Positions 39,091 to 50,000 of a DNA stretch of 64,000 nucleotides are shown here, piece after piece (positions within the stretch are counted from its first letter, which is position 1; every line of letters begins with the position of its first letter). The notes under the pieces were generated by a model that was not told the DNA's origin, searched no databases, and saw only the letters and a program-made list of their open reading frames with translations. Source of the DNA: Nematostella vectensis (lineage: Eukaryota > Cnidaria > Anthozoa > Actiniaria > Edwardsiidae); NCBI RefSeq assembly GCF_932526225.1, contig NC_064037.1, positions 16,680,601-16,744,600 of the forward strand, read 5' to 3'. The position numbers and the translations under genes are program-made.

Positions 39091-41447
39091 GACTTTTCGA
39101 GTTTACTCGAATGCCGTTTGGACTCACAAATGCACCGGCCACGTTTCAACGGCTGATGGAACATTGTCTGCGAGATCTCAATTATAATACATGCGTCGTC
39201 TATATGGATGATGTCATTGTTTTTGCGAGAAATTTCGATGAAATGATGGTACGTCTCGAGGACGTTTTGACTCGACTCATGAAGTGTGGTCTAAAATTGA
39301 AACCATCCAAATGTAAACTCTTTCAGACACGTGTTAGATGTCTAGGTCATGTAGTGTCTGCAGAGGGAATCGAACCTGACCCTGAAAAGGTAGCTCCGTT
39401 ACACGAATGGTTGTCGAACCCACCAAAGAACACAAAGGAACTGCAAACCTTCTTAGGTTTTGCTAGCTACTATAGGTCGTTTGTCAAGAACTTCTCAAAA
39501 GTTGCAGAACCTTTGCGTCAGTTACTCATTACAGGACCAGCCAAGAAACATAAACAACCCTCGACACCTTCCTCGTTTACTTGGACCAGTGAATGCCAGT
39601 CAGCATTCGAGACATTGATTTCACATTTGACAAGTTCTCCTATTCTTGGCTACCCTGACTTCGAGTTACCTTTTATTCTGCATATAGACGCAAGTGGATC
39701 AGGTCTTGGAGCTGCACTCTACCAGAAGAAGCATAACAAGTTGCGGGTGATTGCGTATGGCAGCAGAGCTCTAACGCCTGCCGAACGAAACTACTCTGCT
39801 TATAGAAGGGATTTCTTGGCTTTAAAATGGGCAGTGGCAGAAAAGTTCCGCGACTATCTGTATGGGGCAAAGTGTGATGTCTTAACGGACAGTAATCCAT
39901 TAACTTACCTTGTGTCATCTGCGAAACTGACCCCTACGGATCACCGCTGGCTTTCAGCTCTAGCCCCCTTTGATATCACCATAACATATCGCCAAGGAAA
40001 GTCAAATGGTGATGCGGACGGCCTGTCAAGAATACCACGAGAGGGGTCTGAACCCACCCCCGAGGATAAGGAAGACTACTTAAAGCCATTTCTTGAACGC
40101 CTTCAGACATCGGAAGAAGCGAGCACCTGCCCCAAAGAAGTATTTCAAGCTATAGTCCAATCACTAGTTGTAGACACTGACGACACTCCTGAATGGATCC
40201 CGGTTGCCGAGCAAGTTGGTGCCAGACCAGAAGCTGTTGCAGTAGATTTCCAGGAACATCAACGTTTTGTCCCATCTTCTACTCCATTTATTTCAGAGAA
40301 AGACTGGCCGAGATTACAGCAAGCAGACACTGTGATCAGTAAAGTGCTACCTTTTGTTACTAGTGGTTTACCCCCGACAAGACGCGAACTAAGAAAGCTG
40401 AACTCAAATGCAGCGAGATTAGTAAAGGAATTCGAACGCTTGGTAGTGATTGATGGAACCTTGAAACGCCGCCGAGAGGTTGATGGGGAAACATCCTTAC
40501 AACTGGTTTTGCCCTCAAAGTTTCACGCCCAAGTGCTTAAGGGTTTGCATGACGATGTTGGACATTTGGGTCGAGACCGTACTCAAGATCTGATTCAGTC
40601 TCGGTTCTACTGGCCCTTCATGGCAAAAGATGTCGAAGCGCATGTATCAAATTGTCAACGTTGTATTGCTCGGAAAGCACTGGACCCACCGCCAGCACCC
40701 ATGCTCTCGCTACAAGCAAATGAGCCGATGAATCTCTTGGCGATGGACTTCCTTTCTCTTGAGGAGGGGAGAGGGGGTATGTCAAACATCCTGGTCGTTA
40801 CGGATTCGTTTACGAAGTTTGCATGGGCATTCCCAACTCGTAATCAGAAGGCGAGTACTGTAGCGAAGATTCTATGGGAGAAAATACTCATTAATTACGG
40901 GTTTCCAAGGCGTCTACACTCGAATCAGGGTCGCGATTTTGAGTCCAATGTTATCCGCGACTTTTGTCTTTTGGCAGGAATTACCAAGTCGAGAACAACC
41001 CCGTATCATCCTCAGGGAAACGCCCAGACGGAGCGCTTTAATAGAACCCGGTTGGATATGTTAGAAACATTAGATGGAGATAAGAAGTCGAGTTGGCCGG
41101 AGTACGCATCATCAATGGCGCATGCGTATAATTGCACACGGCATCAGACCACAAAGTACTCACCATACTTTCTAATGTTTGGCCGACATCCGAAGCTACC
41201 AATTGATGTAACATTGGGGGTTGCATCGGAAATCGCATCCACGAAATCCTTGTCTTCCTACGTTGAGAGTTTGCGTGCAAGGCTTGACTATGCTTACAAG
41301 TTGGCTTCTAAGGAGAAAGATGCAGCGGCTGATCGAAACAAAAAGAGATATGATGTTCGCGCTCGTGATGTAGCCCTCCAACCAGGAGATCGGGTCTTGG
41401 CTCGCAATTTGAGTATCCGAGGAAAACATAAGCTGAGTGACCGCTAG
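39075..41447 (+). CDS. Gypsy B pol: RT missing its N-terminal third, RNase H, integrase
   Basis: A 790-codon frame. RT begins abruptly at TTPFGLFEFTRMPFGLTNAP; fingers and the first catalytic Asp block are absent, while YMDDVIVF is present. RNase H: HIDASGSGLGAALYQ, YSAYRRDFLALKWA. Integrase: HHCC finger (GHLGRDRTQ ... NCQRCIARKA), then LAMDFLSLE, LHSNQGRDFES and NAQTERFNRT. The middle catalytic position is asparagine (HSNQG) rather than aspartate. An in-frame TAG at 41445-41447 ends the frame; the same frame continues to about 42041 with the C-terminal tail. Confidence 0.9.
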   Translation: MTTPFGLFEFTRMPFGLTNAPATFQRLMEHCLRDLNYNTCVVYMDDVIVFARNFDEMMVRLEDVLTRLMKCGLKLKPSKCKLFQTRVRCLGHVVSAEGIEPDPEKVAPLHEWLSNPPKNTKELQTFLGFASYYRSFVKNFSKVAEPLRQLLITGPAKKHKQPSTPSSFTWTSECQSAFETLISHLTSSPILGYPDFELPFILHIDASGSGLGAALYQKKHNKLRVIAYGSRALTPAERNYSAYRRDFLALKWAVAEKFRDYLYGAKCDVLTDSNPLTYLVSSAKLTPTDHRWLSALAPFDITITYRQGKSNGDADGLSRIPREGSEPTPEDKEDYLKPFLERLQTSEEASTCPKEVFQAIVQSLVVDTDDTPEWIPVAEQVGARPEAVAVDFQEHQRFVPSSTPFISEKDWPRLQQADTVISKVLPFVTSGLPPTRRELRKLNSNAARLVKEFERLVVIDGTLKRRREVDGETSLQLVLPSKFHAQVLKGLHDDVGHLGRDRTQDLIQSRFYWPFMAKDVEAHVSNCQRCIARKALDPPPAPMLSLQANEPMNLLAMDFLSLEEGRGGMSNILVVTDSFTKFAWAFPTRNQKASTVAKILWEKILINYGFPRRLHSNQGRDFESNVIRDFCLLAGITKSRTTPYHPQGNAQTERFNRTRLDMLETLDGDKKSSWPEYASSMAHAYNCTRHQTTKYSPYFLMFGRHPKLPIDVTLGVASEIASTKSLSSYVESLRARLDYAYKLASKEKDAAADRNKKRYDVRARDVALQPGDRVLARNLSIRGKHKLSDR

Positions 41448-42041
41448 GAAGAGACTGTTTACATAGTCGAAGCGCGCCATGCCGACTTACCAGTCTACAC
41501 TGTGCGACCAGAACAGGGTGGTAGAGCCCGAACTCTACATCGGAACTTGCTGTTACCAGTTGAAAGGACGTACCAACCAGTTGGTTTGCCACCAGATCAC
41601 AATAGCCGACCCAGACGGCCACCGGAGGGCAAGAGACGTAGGAGAATACTACCTCAAGTGCCCCCAAGACCAATAAGACAAGAGGCCCAGGACGATTCCA
41701 GCTCAGCTGAAGACAGCGATGGCCTCGACCTGTTTGGGGTTCCCACTGCGGGACCCCCAGCCGAGGTTGAGGAGCAAGACCCACAGGTAGCTGACGAAAT
41801 GGAAGACACAGCTCCACCGGTAGTGGAGAACCACGCGGCAAGGCCTCCAATCCTTGCCTCATCGGATGTCTCTGATGTGCAGTCGGAACCAGAGCAGAGA
41901 ACCAGATCAGGACGTGTTTCCAAGAAGCCGCAGCGTCTGGTAGAGGATCCAGTTTGGTCAAGAAAACTGACAGCGATTATTTATCTTATAGACTGTCGGA
42001 ACCAAAAGGTTTCGAGGAACTGGCATTTAAGCCATTATTAG
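41448..42041 (+). pseudogene. Gypsy B pol C-terminal tail after an in-frame stop
   Basis: In the same frame as the upstream pol: RPEQGGRARTLHRNLLLPV, which is a typical end of Ty3/Gypsy pol, then a P/E/D-rich acidic tail ending with SGRVSKKPQRLVEDP. Only the TAG at 41445-41447 separates it from the integrase. Confidence 0.7.
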
Positions 42042-42361
42042 TAGACATTGGGATCGTATAAGACATTGTTTATCATTAACGTTTATTCTGTTAAACGTCG
42101 GGACGCCGTTTCCCACTAGGGGGGACCGTGTCAGAGCGCGATTCCCGGTCACTTGTTAAGAAAAGTCCTAGGCGTTAATGTAGCGCGCTCGCGCCGGCCT
42201 GGACCGGAGTCAGGCACCTTTGTCAGGACATGTTCAGTTATGTAATGGCGATCGAGCGTGTTGATAATTACACAGCGCAAAATCTCGTCGAAATTGTGTG
42301 TTAAAGTAATCTTTCTCCGCTCGGAAACCTTTGGAAATAGTCCCCGATATCCCCTGCTACA

Positions 42362-42615
42362 TACGCCTCGTACTTATCGTAGTAAGTGTTTAGCTTTTTT
42401 TCGTCTCCTTCTTCCAGAGTCCACGTCTGAAATATATCACGGCCCTTCTCACCTACCCAGATCATTAGGTAGTTGCATTTCTGTTCCTCGGACTTCGACT
42501 GCAAAGGACCACCAAACATAAACTGTGAGTGACGTTTAAACGACGTCCATACCATTGGCAAGTCTTTGCTTGTCCAATCCATCCTAGGCGTATTTGAGTT
42601 CGAAATTCCTTCCAT
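42362..42615 (-). pseudogene. Gypsy A gag N-terminal part
   Basis: From the ATG at 42615 on the minus strand: FKRHSQFMFGGPLQSKSEEQ, NYLMIWVGEKGRDIFQTW, LNTYYDKYEAY, then element B. This is the start of the retrotrans_gag domain; it continues at 36670. Confidence 0.85.
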
Positions 42616-42820
42616 CTTCTCATCAGTGTCTTCTTTGCACTTTTCTCTGGCTTATACCGTTTGGATTCAGGGAGGATGGGTTCTTTTTCCTTGTGGTTTC
42701 ACAGAATTTTGTCTGACACCATGTAATGTTGTGTGCGTTTCGCCATATTGGAATTCAAAACTGATTTATTCCCAAGATGCATCGCAATACATTGGTGATG
42801 GTAACATACATTACAGCAAC

Positions 42821-43014
42821 CACCATTGACTGTTGTAATGCCGCGCTTTCACGTAGCCCGGTCCCGTGCATAATTATTGCTCGAATATTGGACAACATTC
42901 AAAAACTATTGCTCGAATTCTGATAGTTTTCCATGCTTTGAACGACGATTTGGCTTGGGTTTTCGACAGAATTAAGCAAAAGGTAAGACAAATAGTTCCA
43001 TTCCCAAATGTTCC
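42821..43014. repeat. Right part of the interrupted 461-bp duplicate
   Basis: CACCATTGACTGTTGTAATG through CCCAAATGTTCC matches 43818-44011. With 32357-32623 it makes 461 bases, exactly the length of the uninterrupted copy. Confidence 0.9.
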
Positions 43015-43550
43015 GAACCACATACGTTAGTAGCAGCGCCTTCCATCTCATAACTCTGACCAACCAAGTCGCATGAGTATCACAAATATCACAGGCAAAA
43101 AGTCATAAGGTAATACAAGAGGGTTTTCTTTTGCCATAAGGTTTCTCCTGTAGCCTTTCTTGACTAAACTGGTTGCACTTCGTGAGTCTTTCCCGCCATT
43201 TCTATATTTTTACTGTTGCGACTCTGTCACACTGTTTTGTCCGCCGTTTTGTCCTACGACAAAAACTGACTTTCCACGTTGTCTCCTGTTTTTCTGGCTT
43301 AGTTTTTTTGTGTTTGAAACTGTACTTTGTGTTTTCACCATAAGCTTAAGTGATATTTTTGATAATTCTTCACTTACAAACAATAATTTATTCAGCTCCG
43401 AAATCAGTCGCCTGTAAATTCTGCGAAGGATTTGCATATTTTTCTGAGCCCTGATTGCGATGCGCTGTTGTTGTGTCAGTCTCACGGTAGGCCAGTCACA
43501 GTTAAGTTGATGACAAAGAGTTAGTGATTGCGGTCGGATTGCGTTGTTCA
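43015..43550. other. Spacer between the 461-bp duplicates
   Basis: AT-rich. A 91-codon minus-strand frame (43485-43210) rich in Q, R, K and S has no recognisable domain and could be chance. Nothing else is seen. Confidence 0.4.
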
Positions 43551-44011
43551 GGAGTTAGAAAACTTCTGAAAGATATACACCTTGTACAGATTTAGAATGG
43601 ATCTATCTTACGTCACGTTCAATAAAAAGGGAGGGGTAGAGTGAAGAGAAACGCTTCGGATATTCTTATTAAAATCCTACATTATAATTTTTTAAGAACT
43701 TTGAATACGTTATAGATGTGCTCATCAAACCTTGAGTAGTTATACATAATTTTAGTACTCGTTGGATTGTCTAATGGCTTATGAGCCTCGCTATAATTGT
43801 TTTGTCAGCTTAGCAACCACCTGTGACTATTGTAATGCCGCGCTTTCACGTAGCCCGGTCCCGTGCATATTAATTGCTCGAATATTGGACAACATGCAAA
43901 AATTATTGCTCGAATTCTGATAGTTTTCCATGCTTTGAACGACGATTTGGCTTGGGTTTTCGACAGAATTAAGCAAAAAGTAAGACAAATAGTTCCATTC
44001 CCAAATGTTCC
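43551..44011. repeat. Uninterrupted 461-bp duplicate (empty site of Gypsy A)
   Basis: Its two halves match 32357-32623 and 42821-43014. The target GCAAC occurs once (43813-43817), where element A in the other copy is flanked by two. Confidence 0.9.
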
Positions 44012-45170
44012 TACTCACGGCCATTTGTTATACTTGGTAAAACCGCTCGTTCGCTTTTAGAGCAGAAAATAATTGAGAATTCAGATAATTAGACGTGAAA
44101 TGCACTCTAACGGATTCTGTCTGATATATTTCTGCCGTTTGCATACTTGTCAACCTTGAAATCTAAAAAACCGGGAAATTGCACTTAAAATATAAGAAGT
44201 GTACTGTATAAGAAATTCTTGATAAATTTTCTCGGTGGATTACAGTAAATGTATAGAAAGTTTCGATTTTTTTGCCAGGAGATAAAGGCTAAAAACCTGA
44301 AGTCTCCCGCGAAAACCAGTTGGCATCTAGTTGTCCTCCAAACTACAACGTGGAAACTCCAAGTCCCACGTTCTAGCGAGGACGGGAACGTGAGCGTTGA
44401 AAGCTAGACTATCCTTGTTCGCTATGTTGTTCGCTATACTTGTTGGTAGTACAAAAACAAGTAAATTCTATTAAAACTAGTTTAAAATTGAGCGAAAAGC
44501 ATAAGCTTTTATGGCCGGACCCTAAGTAAGTGAAGACGTGCTTGGCCCCTTCAGTTTATTAAAAGAAATTGTATGTAAAGCATTTTTAAAAAAAATGAAA
44601 ACATTTCAACACTTATAATGAATGAACCACACATGGGCAAAATCCTTGCGCTCATTTTTAGAAAGAACGAGTAACAGATTATGTTTTGTTGTTACGGCGA
44701 CTTTGTGGGGAAATTACCAATTCAATTTTTCGATTTTGTTTTTGCAATATAGCACTGTTTACACATGTTTTTGATAAAGTTTACTTAGTGTTTAAGACTA
44801 AATATAAAAAGGAATGTATTTCGAACACTAGGAAAATGTAGCCGTGCTTGCCCGATGGGTTTCGAGGTTCGTTTGGCAGGCATATGTTGTTCGCTGTGCC
44901 CTTCAGTGAATCTTTACATATCCTGAACTCGCGAAACCTTTCTACCAATGCCATGAGAATTCTTAGCTTGCAATGAATTAGTTTTTGTTTACTTAACTGC
45001 CATGGCGTAGGACTAGAGTCCGGAACTAATAAATAATATATAGAGCTCCAAACGACCAAGTCTTTGCTTATTTTCGCTTGATAATTAAACAAATATTATA
45101 ATATTTCTGTTTTTGACGACATCAACGATTTCACAGATAAAAGCAACAAATTGTTATACCCCCTTTCCCC
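44012..45170. other. Gene-free stretch
   Basis: AT-rich, with no coding signal. Nothing recognisable. Confidence 0.5.
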
Positions 45171-45174
45171 CACC

Positions 45175-46690
45175 CTTGACATCTACATGACACATAACAA
45201 GTTTAGTTGTCATACGATGTTTCGGATTCAGGGAAGTTTTACTTTCAGTGACGTCATCGATGACGTCACGTGACCATCTCATAGCACCCCAACATACATG
45301 ACATCTACCGAGTTTGGTTGTCATATGACCTTTTTTTTTTATAAATATTTTCTATTTTGATGACGTCAGCATATTTTTGCTTCTAGTGACATCATCGATG
45401 ACATCACAAATCATCATATTTTTCTCCTTGACACAAACATGACACCTGCCAAGTTTGGTTGTGAAACAATGTTTCTTTCAAGAGATATGAACGTTTTTGC
45501 TTTTAATCACGTTTTAAGTGAGGTCATCGATGACGTCACAATCACGTGACTATATTGTTGAGCCCATATTGACACATACATGACACATAATAAGTTTAGT
45601 TGTCATATGATGTTTCGTTTAGGAGATATGAATATAGATATATATCGGGATAGTTTTTCATCGAAGACGTCACGCATCACGTGACCTTATCTTGGCACCG
45701 CGCTTGACAGATACATGGCACCAGGGGCTCATAAGTAGGGGCAATCAACTTCCTCACATTCTTGTATTATATAGGTGTCACGGCGTTTCCTAGGATCAGG
45801 CTATTTTTAGACGCGCGGATTAGCCAATCAGATGCGACCGTAGTGCTTACGTTTTGGCTGAGCTAAACTGCACGCGCAGTCTCAGACAAAAAGCTATGTT
45901 TTCTCTTCGGTACTTTGACTTTTGTTGCTCTCTTCTTCAATGATGAATCCAGTTTTACCTACGAATTTAAATTCTGGCATGCAATTCTTTTGTTGAACAA
46001 ACAAAACCGACGGTGATGGACAAATAAATATTCTTCCTAACTGAAATTTGCGCGTACAGCCTCACGTCACTAGCGAGCGCGACCAACGTCAACGTAGCTG
46101 ATTGGCCCGTTTGTGCGCACGCGTCTAAAAATAGCCTGATCCTAGGAAACGCCGTGACACTTATATAATGCAGATGATTGCCCCTACTTATGAGCCCCTG
46201 ATGGCACCTACACCAAGCTTGGTTGTTATACAATGTTTCTTTCACGAGATATGAATGTTTTTATTTTTATTTTGATGACGTCAGCATGTTTTGCTTCTAG
46301 TGACGTCATCGATGAGAAATCGTCACATAAAGAAAACGTTGTCGGTTTTGGGGTCTGGAACCTAGAAATCTTAGTTTCTTTTTAGAGAACTTCTCCATTG
46401 ACTAAAGATGGTCATAGTCACTGTTTTTTTTTTCTGATTACAAGTCTTAAAATTTACAAAGCACCTGTGGTACGACAGCCTTGAAAAGGACAACGAATCA
46501 TGCAGTTCTTACATGTAAAGGATATATAAGTTTCCTTATATGGAAGTGACCGCGTTTGGCAAAAAAACGACAATTTATGGCTAAATTTTCTTGATATGCA
46601 AATCACGTGACCACAGTCCTGCAACTCCATTGGCACATACATGGCACCTGCCAAGTTTGGTTGTCGGACGGACGGACATCGCGTCACAAA
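45175..46690. repeat. Diverged repeat array with TGACGTCATCGATGACGTCA palindromes
   Basis: Recurrent pieces: GACACATACATGACACCT, AAGTTTGGTTGTCAT, GATGTTTC...AGATATGAA, and the palindromic core TGACGTCATCGATGACGTCA in full or degenerate form near 45250, 45390, 45520, 45660 and 46300, often followed by CACGTGAC. Units of about 130-150 bases are diverged. A MITE (45726-46201) interrupts it. Confidence 0.75.
45726..46201. mobile_element. MITE with ~130-bp inverted repeats
   Basis: Left: AGGGGCTCATAAGTAGGGGC, then GTGTCACGGCGTTTCCTAGG / ATCAGGCTATTTTTAGACGC. Right: the inverted counterpart ending TGATTGCCCCTACTTATGAG / CCCCT. The interior is noncoding. It is inserted within the palindrome-rich repeat. 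Confidence 0.85.
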
Positions 46691-47005
46691 AACTCGAGTC
46701 GATGGGTTACCAATTTTTGTCACCATATTTGTTTTAAATACCAATTTTTCTTAGGTATTGGGCTCCGCTAACGCGGCGCTTGGGAGCTAAGCTAATAAAA
46801 AAAGTAATAAATAAGAGATAAAGTTGATAACCTAGGCAAGGTGGCCGCTGTGCTTGAATTATCCCTCGTAAATGTTTATAGGTAAATCTTTGCCTTTAAA
46901 AAAACCGTCGGCGGGATGAACGTTTTAAAACCCACTCGTGACTAGGCCTTTCCATATTAAAATTTTACTCATGTTATCGACTGTTTATTCCTAAGTGTCA
47001 ACACT

Positions 47006-50000
47006 ATGGCCAAGACCGAGACAGCAGACCCGTTCCGACAACGTAATCTGGTAAGAGAATTTCTTGGAATTTCTAAATTCTAACGGATTTGATATCTGAA
47101 GGATCGCTAACGAAATACCCCATAAAAACCAAAGCCAAGCCAAATTCTCCAAAAAAGCAACAACAAACAAGTAGCCTTGACTAAAAGACACTGAGAAAAA
47201 CAGCTGGCAAAGCCAAATGGCCGAAAAAATATCGAGCAGGGAAAAATCTGTTACCTTCCAGTCAGATACCAAATGACCGGTGCCCGAATTAGACAGCGCG
47301 ATTACGTCGTATGTGACTTGCCCGCAACCCGCCTACAGCTCGAGTCGTCGAGTGTTAAATCAGCCTACGACTCCGCTACGACGTTCGGCTACGAAGGTGG
47401 TAGTGTGTAATCAGGCCCGTAGCCAGGATATTGAGCGGGGGGTTCGTATTTAGCGGACCTTTTTCACTTAGGTAGCTTGCCCAAGCCCGCAGTGGTACTA
47501 AATTTTCCTTTATTAGAGCGGACCTTCCAGTCGAGTGGGGCGGTTCTTTCCAAACCCCCGAACCCTCCATGGCTAATACAGGGCTAAACATGTCGTAGAC
47601 AGGTCGCATACGACTAAATCGTGCTATCTTATTTAGCCTTTATAGTTCTAGACTTCGGATTTCAAAGTTATAACCAGTAAAACCTCTCTATGACAGCGCC
47701 TATACACCTATTTCAAACCGGTAGCACTCGGAGAATTCATATGTATCGTAATCCGCAGTGCTTCACGGGTATCAAATAAATAAGCAAATAAGCGCAAATA
47801 AAGGAAATCGAGGCTTTAAAGGCTGTAAAATTGTTGTTCACGTTCCTATACACATTCATATGGCTTTCAGATACCAGGATTCAGCCATTTATACGCTACC
47901 CATGGAGCACTGCGGGCTACGATACATCGATTTCCGAGTGGCACGTTATTTGAAATAGGTGTATAATCAACCACTCGATCAACCATCCCTTTCTCACCAC
48001 TGCTTGTTTTTCGACCAGGTTTATTTCTAGTTGTTTAAATCTAACAAACAGAATAAGACTCAGGGCGGATCTAGGTTATTTTCCGAGGAGGCTACAAAAC
48101 GTGGCCAAACGCAAAAAACAGTGACATAATGTTTCACAGTGGCTCAATTTATTAAAGTTGTCTGCTTCTAAGCAAAGAATAATTTTGCTGAACCAAAGGT
48201 TTTGCCCACTAGAAAAGGAAACAACGCCGGCTTTTTCGCTACTCGCTATCTATGGCTCTCTGTTTAGTGGCCAACGAGCATGAGACCTCTCGGACGGCTC
48301 GCTGGCCATACTAAATAGAATGGCGTTCAAGGCTCTGGAACCAGGGTATAGTGAGTACTGGAGCCAATTAAATTGCGAGATTTGTGATGGTATGTGAGTG
48401 GATTTATACTAAACAAATATAGGATACTTTGAACTCACTAGGCTGGCGATTTATTGGATTATTTGAATAAATTGGAAACTGTCGGGCATTTAGTCCATTG
48501 AAGACCTGTCCCGTGGTACAGCGGTTTACTGTACTGCACACGAGTAACTCACGTTATTATGTCTTCTAGCGGGCAGGTTTCATTGGACTGGTCTTAATCG
48601 GAGGGACCTCGCTGATCTTTGTTTTGTTTATCTCTACGAAAACGAACCAAATTTCAAAGCTATCTTACATACTTGACGGTAAGCATTCAAGAGCCGCGCA
48701 GATGGAAATTTGGGAAGCTTTCTTTTATTCCTGATGCCCTATATTCTTTAAACTTCCCCTAATCACCCCCTCCCCCTTCTTCAAGTGCTTATTTACCCCT
48801 ATAAAATCAAGCTATGCAAACAATACAATATATTCTGTTACCTTTTGCTTTTTTTAATTCATTTTACGACTATAACACTGATAACTTGAATTTATGTTTG
48901 TGTTTCAGACATTAGCACTTCTAATTCTTCTGGTAGGTCTCGTTTTATTCGTTATGAGAATTGGGCGATGGATAACAATTTTTTAATCTCCTGAGCGGTC
49001 AAATCAAAATGATGATTCCATTTGTTTTCAGCTGGGGGTTTTCAACGGATCTTCTCTGTTAAAGATTCTGACGAGAGCTCTTTATCTTTATACTCTGGTG
49101 AGTGATAATACACCATTCTTTATGGTCTCCCAAGGAAAAGTTTAGAAGTCCGCTAGTAAGGCCTAACAGGATTGGCTAGATTACCCTCATTGTTCTATTG
49201 TATTCTTGTTCTTCGTCTGTGTTGCATTAATCCACAGGGGGGCCTGGGCCTGGGCCCCCCTTTTAGCAGCCAAAAATACAGTAAATGTATGAGACATTAT
49301 CTAAAATACAGGAGAAAATACCTTGAAAGAGCCTTTTGGGCCCCCTCCTTTTTAAAAATCCTGGCTACGCCGCTGATCCAATGTGGTGAAACTTTCGATA
49401 GCTTCTTTAGATATGGTGGGGCTTATACGCGAACAAAATCTGTTTTTGCTAATAACTCCCAAAGAGAAATAGCTATGATCACCAAACTTAGCAACTACAA
49501 CATTGATGTCGGTCTGAGATTATTTCATATAATGTTGCCATGGCAAACCATATTAAGGAGGCTTAAGGCCCAATTTGCAATTTTTGCGTTCAAGCAAAAA
49601 TGGGAAATACACAACGACGATGGAGAAATCCATTTAAAAATGGTATATTAATTGTATATCAATAAAAATGGTATATTAATCGTCATGAAATTCCCCACAT
49701 CATGCTCTCTTTTAATCGTGTCCAGCGTCACGTGACCGTGAGAACCGTTGAAACCGTTTGTATTTCAGCTAATGTTGTGGGTGGACAGCCTTAAAAGAGG
49801 CAGTATGATATGAAGACTACTATAAGGATTGAAAATATGCATTTACATTCGAAATCCACTATGCTTCTGTATTCCCCATTTTCCATTGAAAGTAGAAATC
49901 GAAAAATTACGCTCGAGCCACCTTAAATCGGTTGCCATAGTAACAAAATTTGTCAAAATGTTGAGACCCATGTGAATAAAGTGCTAGCCAAGTTTGGTTT

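Larger units (their letters stand above)
36671..42361 (+). mobile_element. Ty3/Gypsy LTR retrotransposon B, nested in A
   Basis: LTRs of 233 bp at 36671-36903 and 42129-42361 (TGTCAGAGCG...CCTGCTACA) differ at about four sites. Target duplication TACG at 36667-36670 and 42362-42365. The primer-binding site TGGCGCCCAACGTGGGGC starts at 36907. A purine tract AGGGGGGACCG precedes the 3' LTR. Plus-strand order is gag, protease, truncated RT, RNase H, integrase. It interrupts the gag of element A in opposite orientation, so it is the younger insertion. It is internally deleted and frameshifted, hence it must have moved using proteins from another copy, or decayed after insertion. Confidence 0.95.
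32624..42815 (-). mobile_element. Ty3/Gypsy LTR retrotransposon A, minus strand, split by element B
   Basis: LTRs of 94 bp at 32624-32717 and 42722-42815 (TGTAATG...CATTACA, one difference between them) are flanked by the 5-bp direct repeat GCAAC (32619-32623 and 42816-42820). Next to the 5' LTR the primer-binding site reads TGGTGTCAGAC on the minus strand; next to the 3' LTR is the polypurine tract AAAGGGAGA. Without the nested element and its duplicated TACG, A is about 4.5 kb. Gag, protease, RT, RNase H and integrase follow in order with several frameshifts. It is recently inserted by LTR identity but encodes defective enzymes. Confidence 0.9.
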
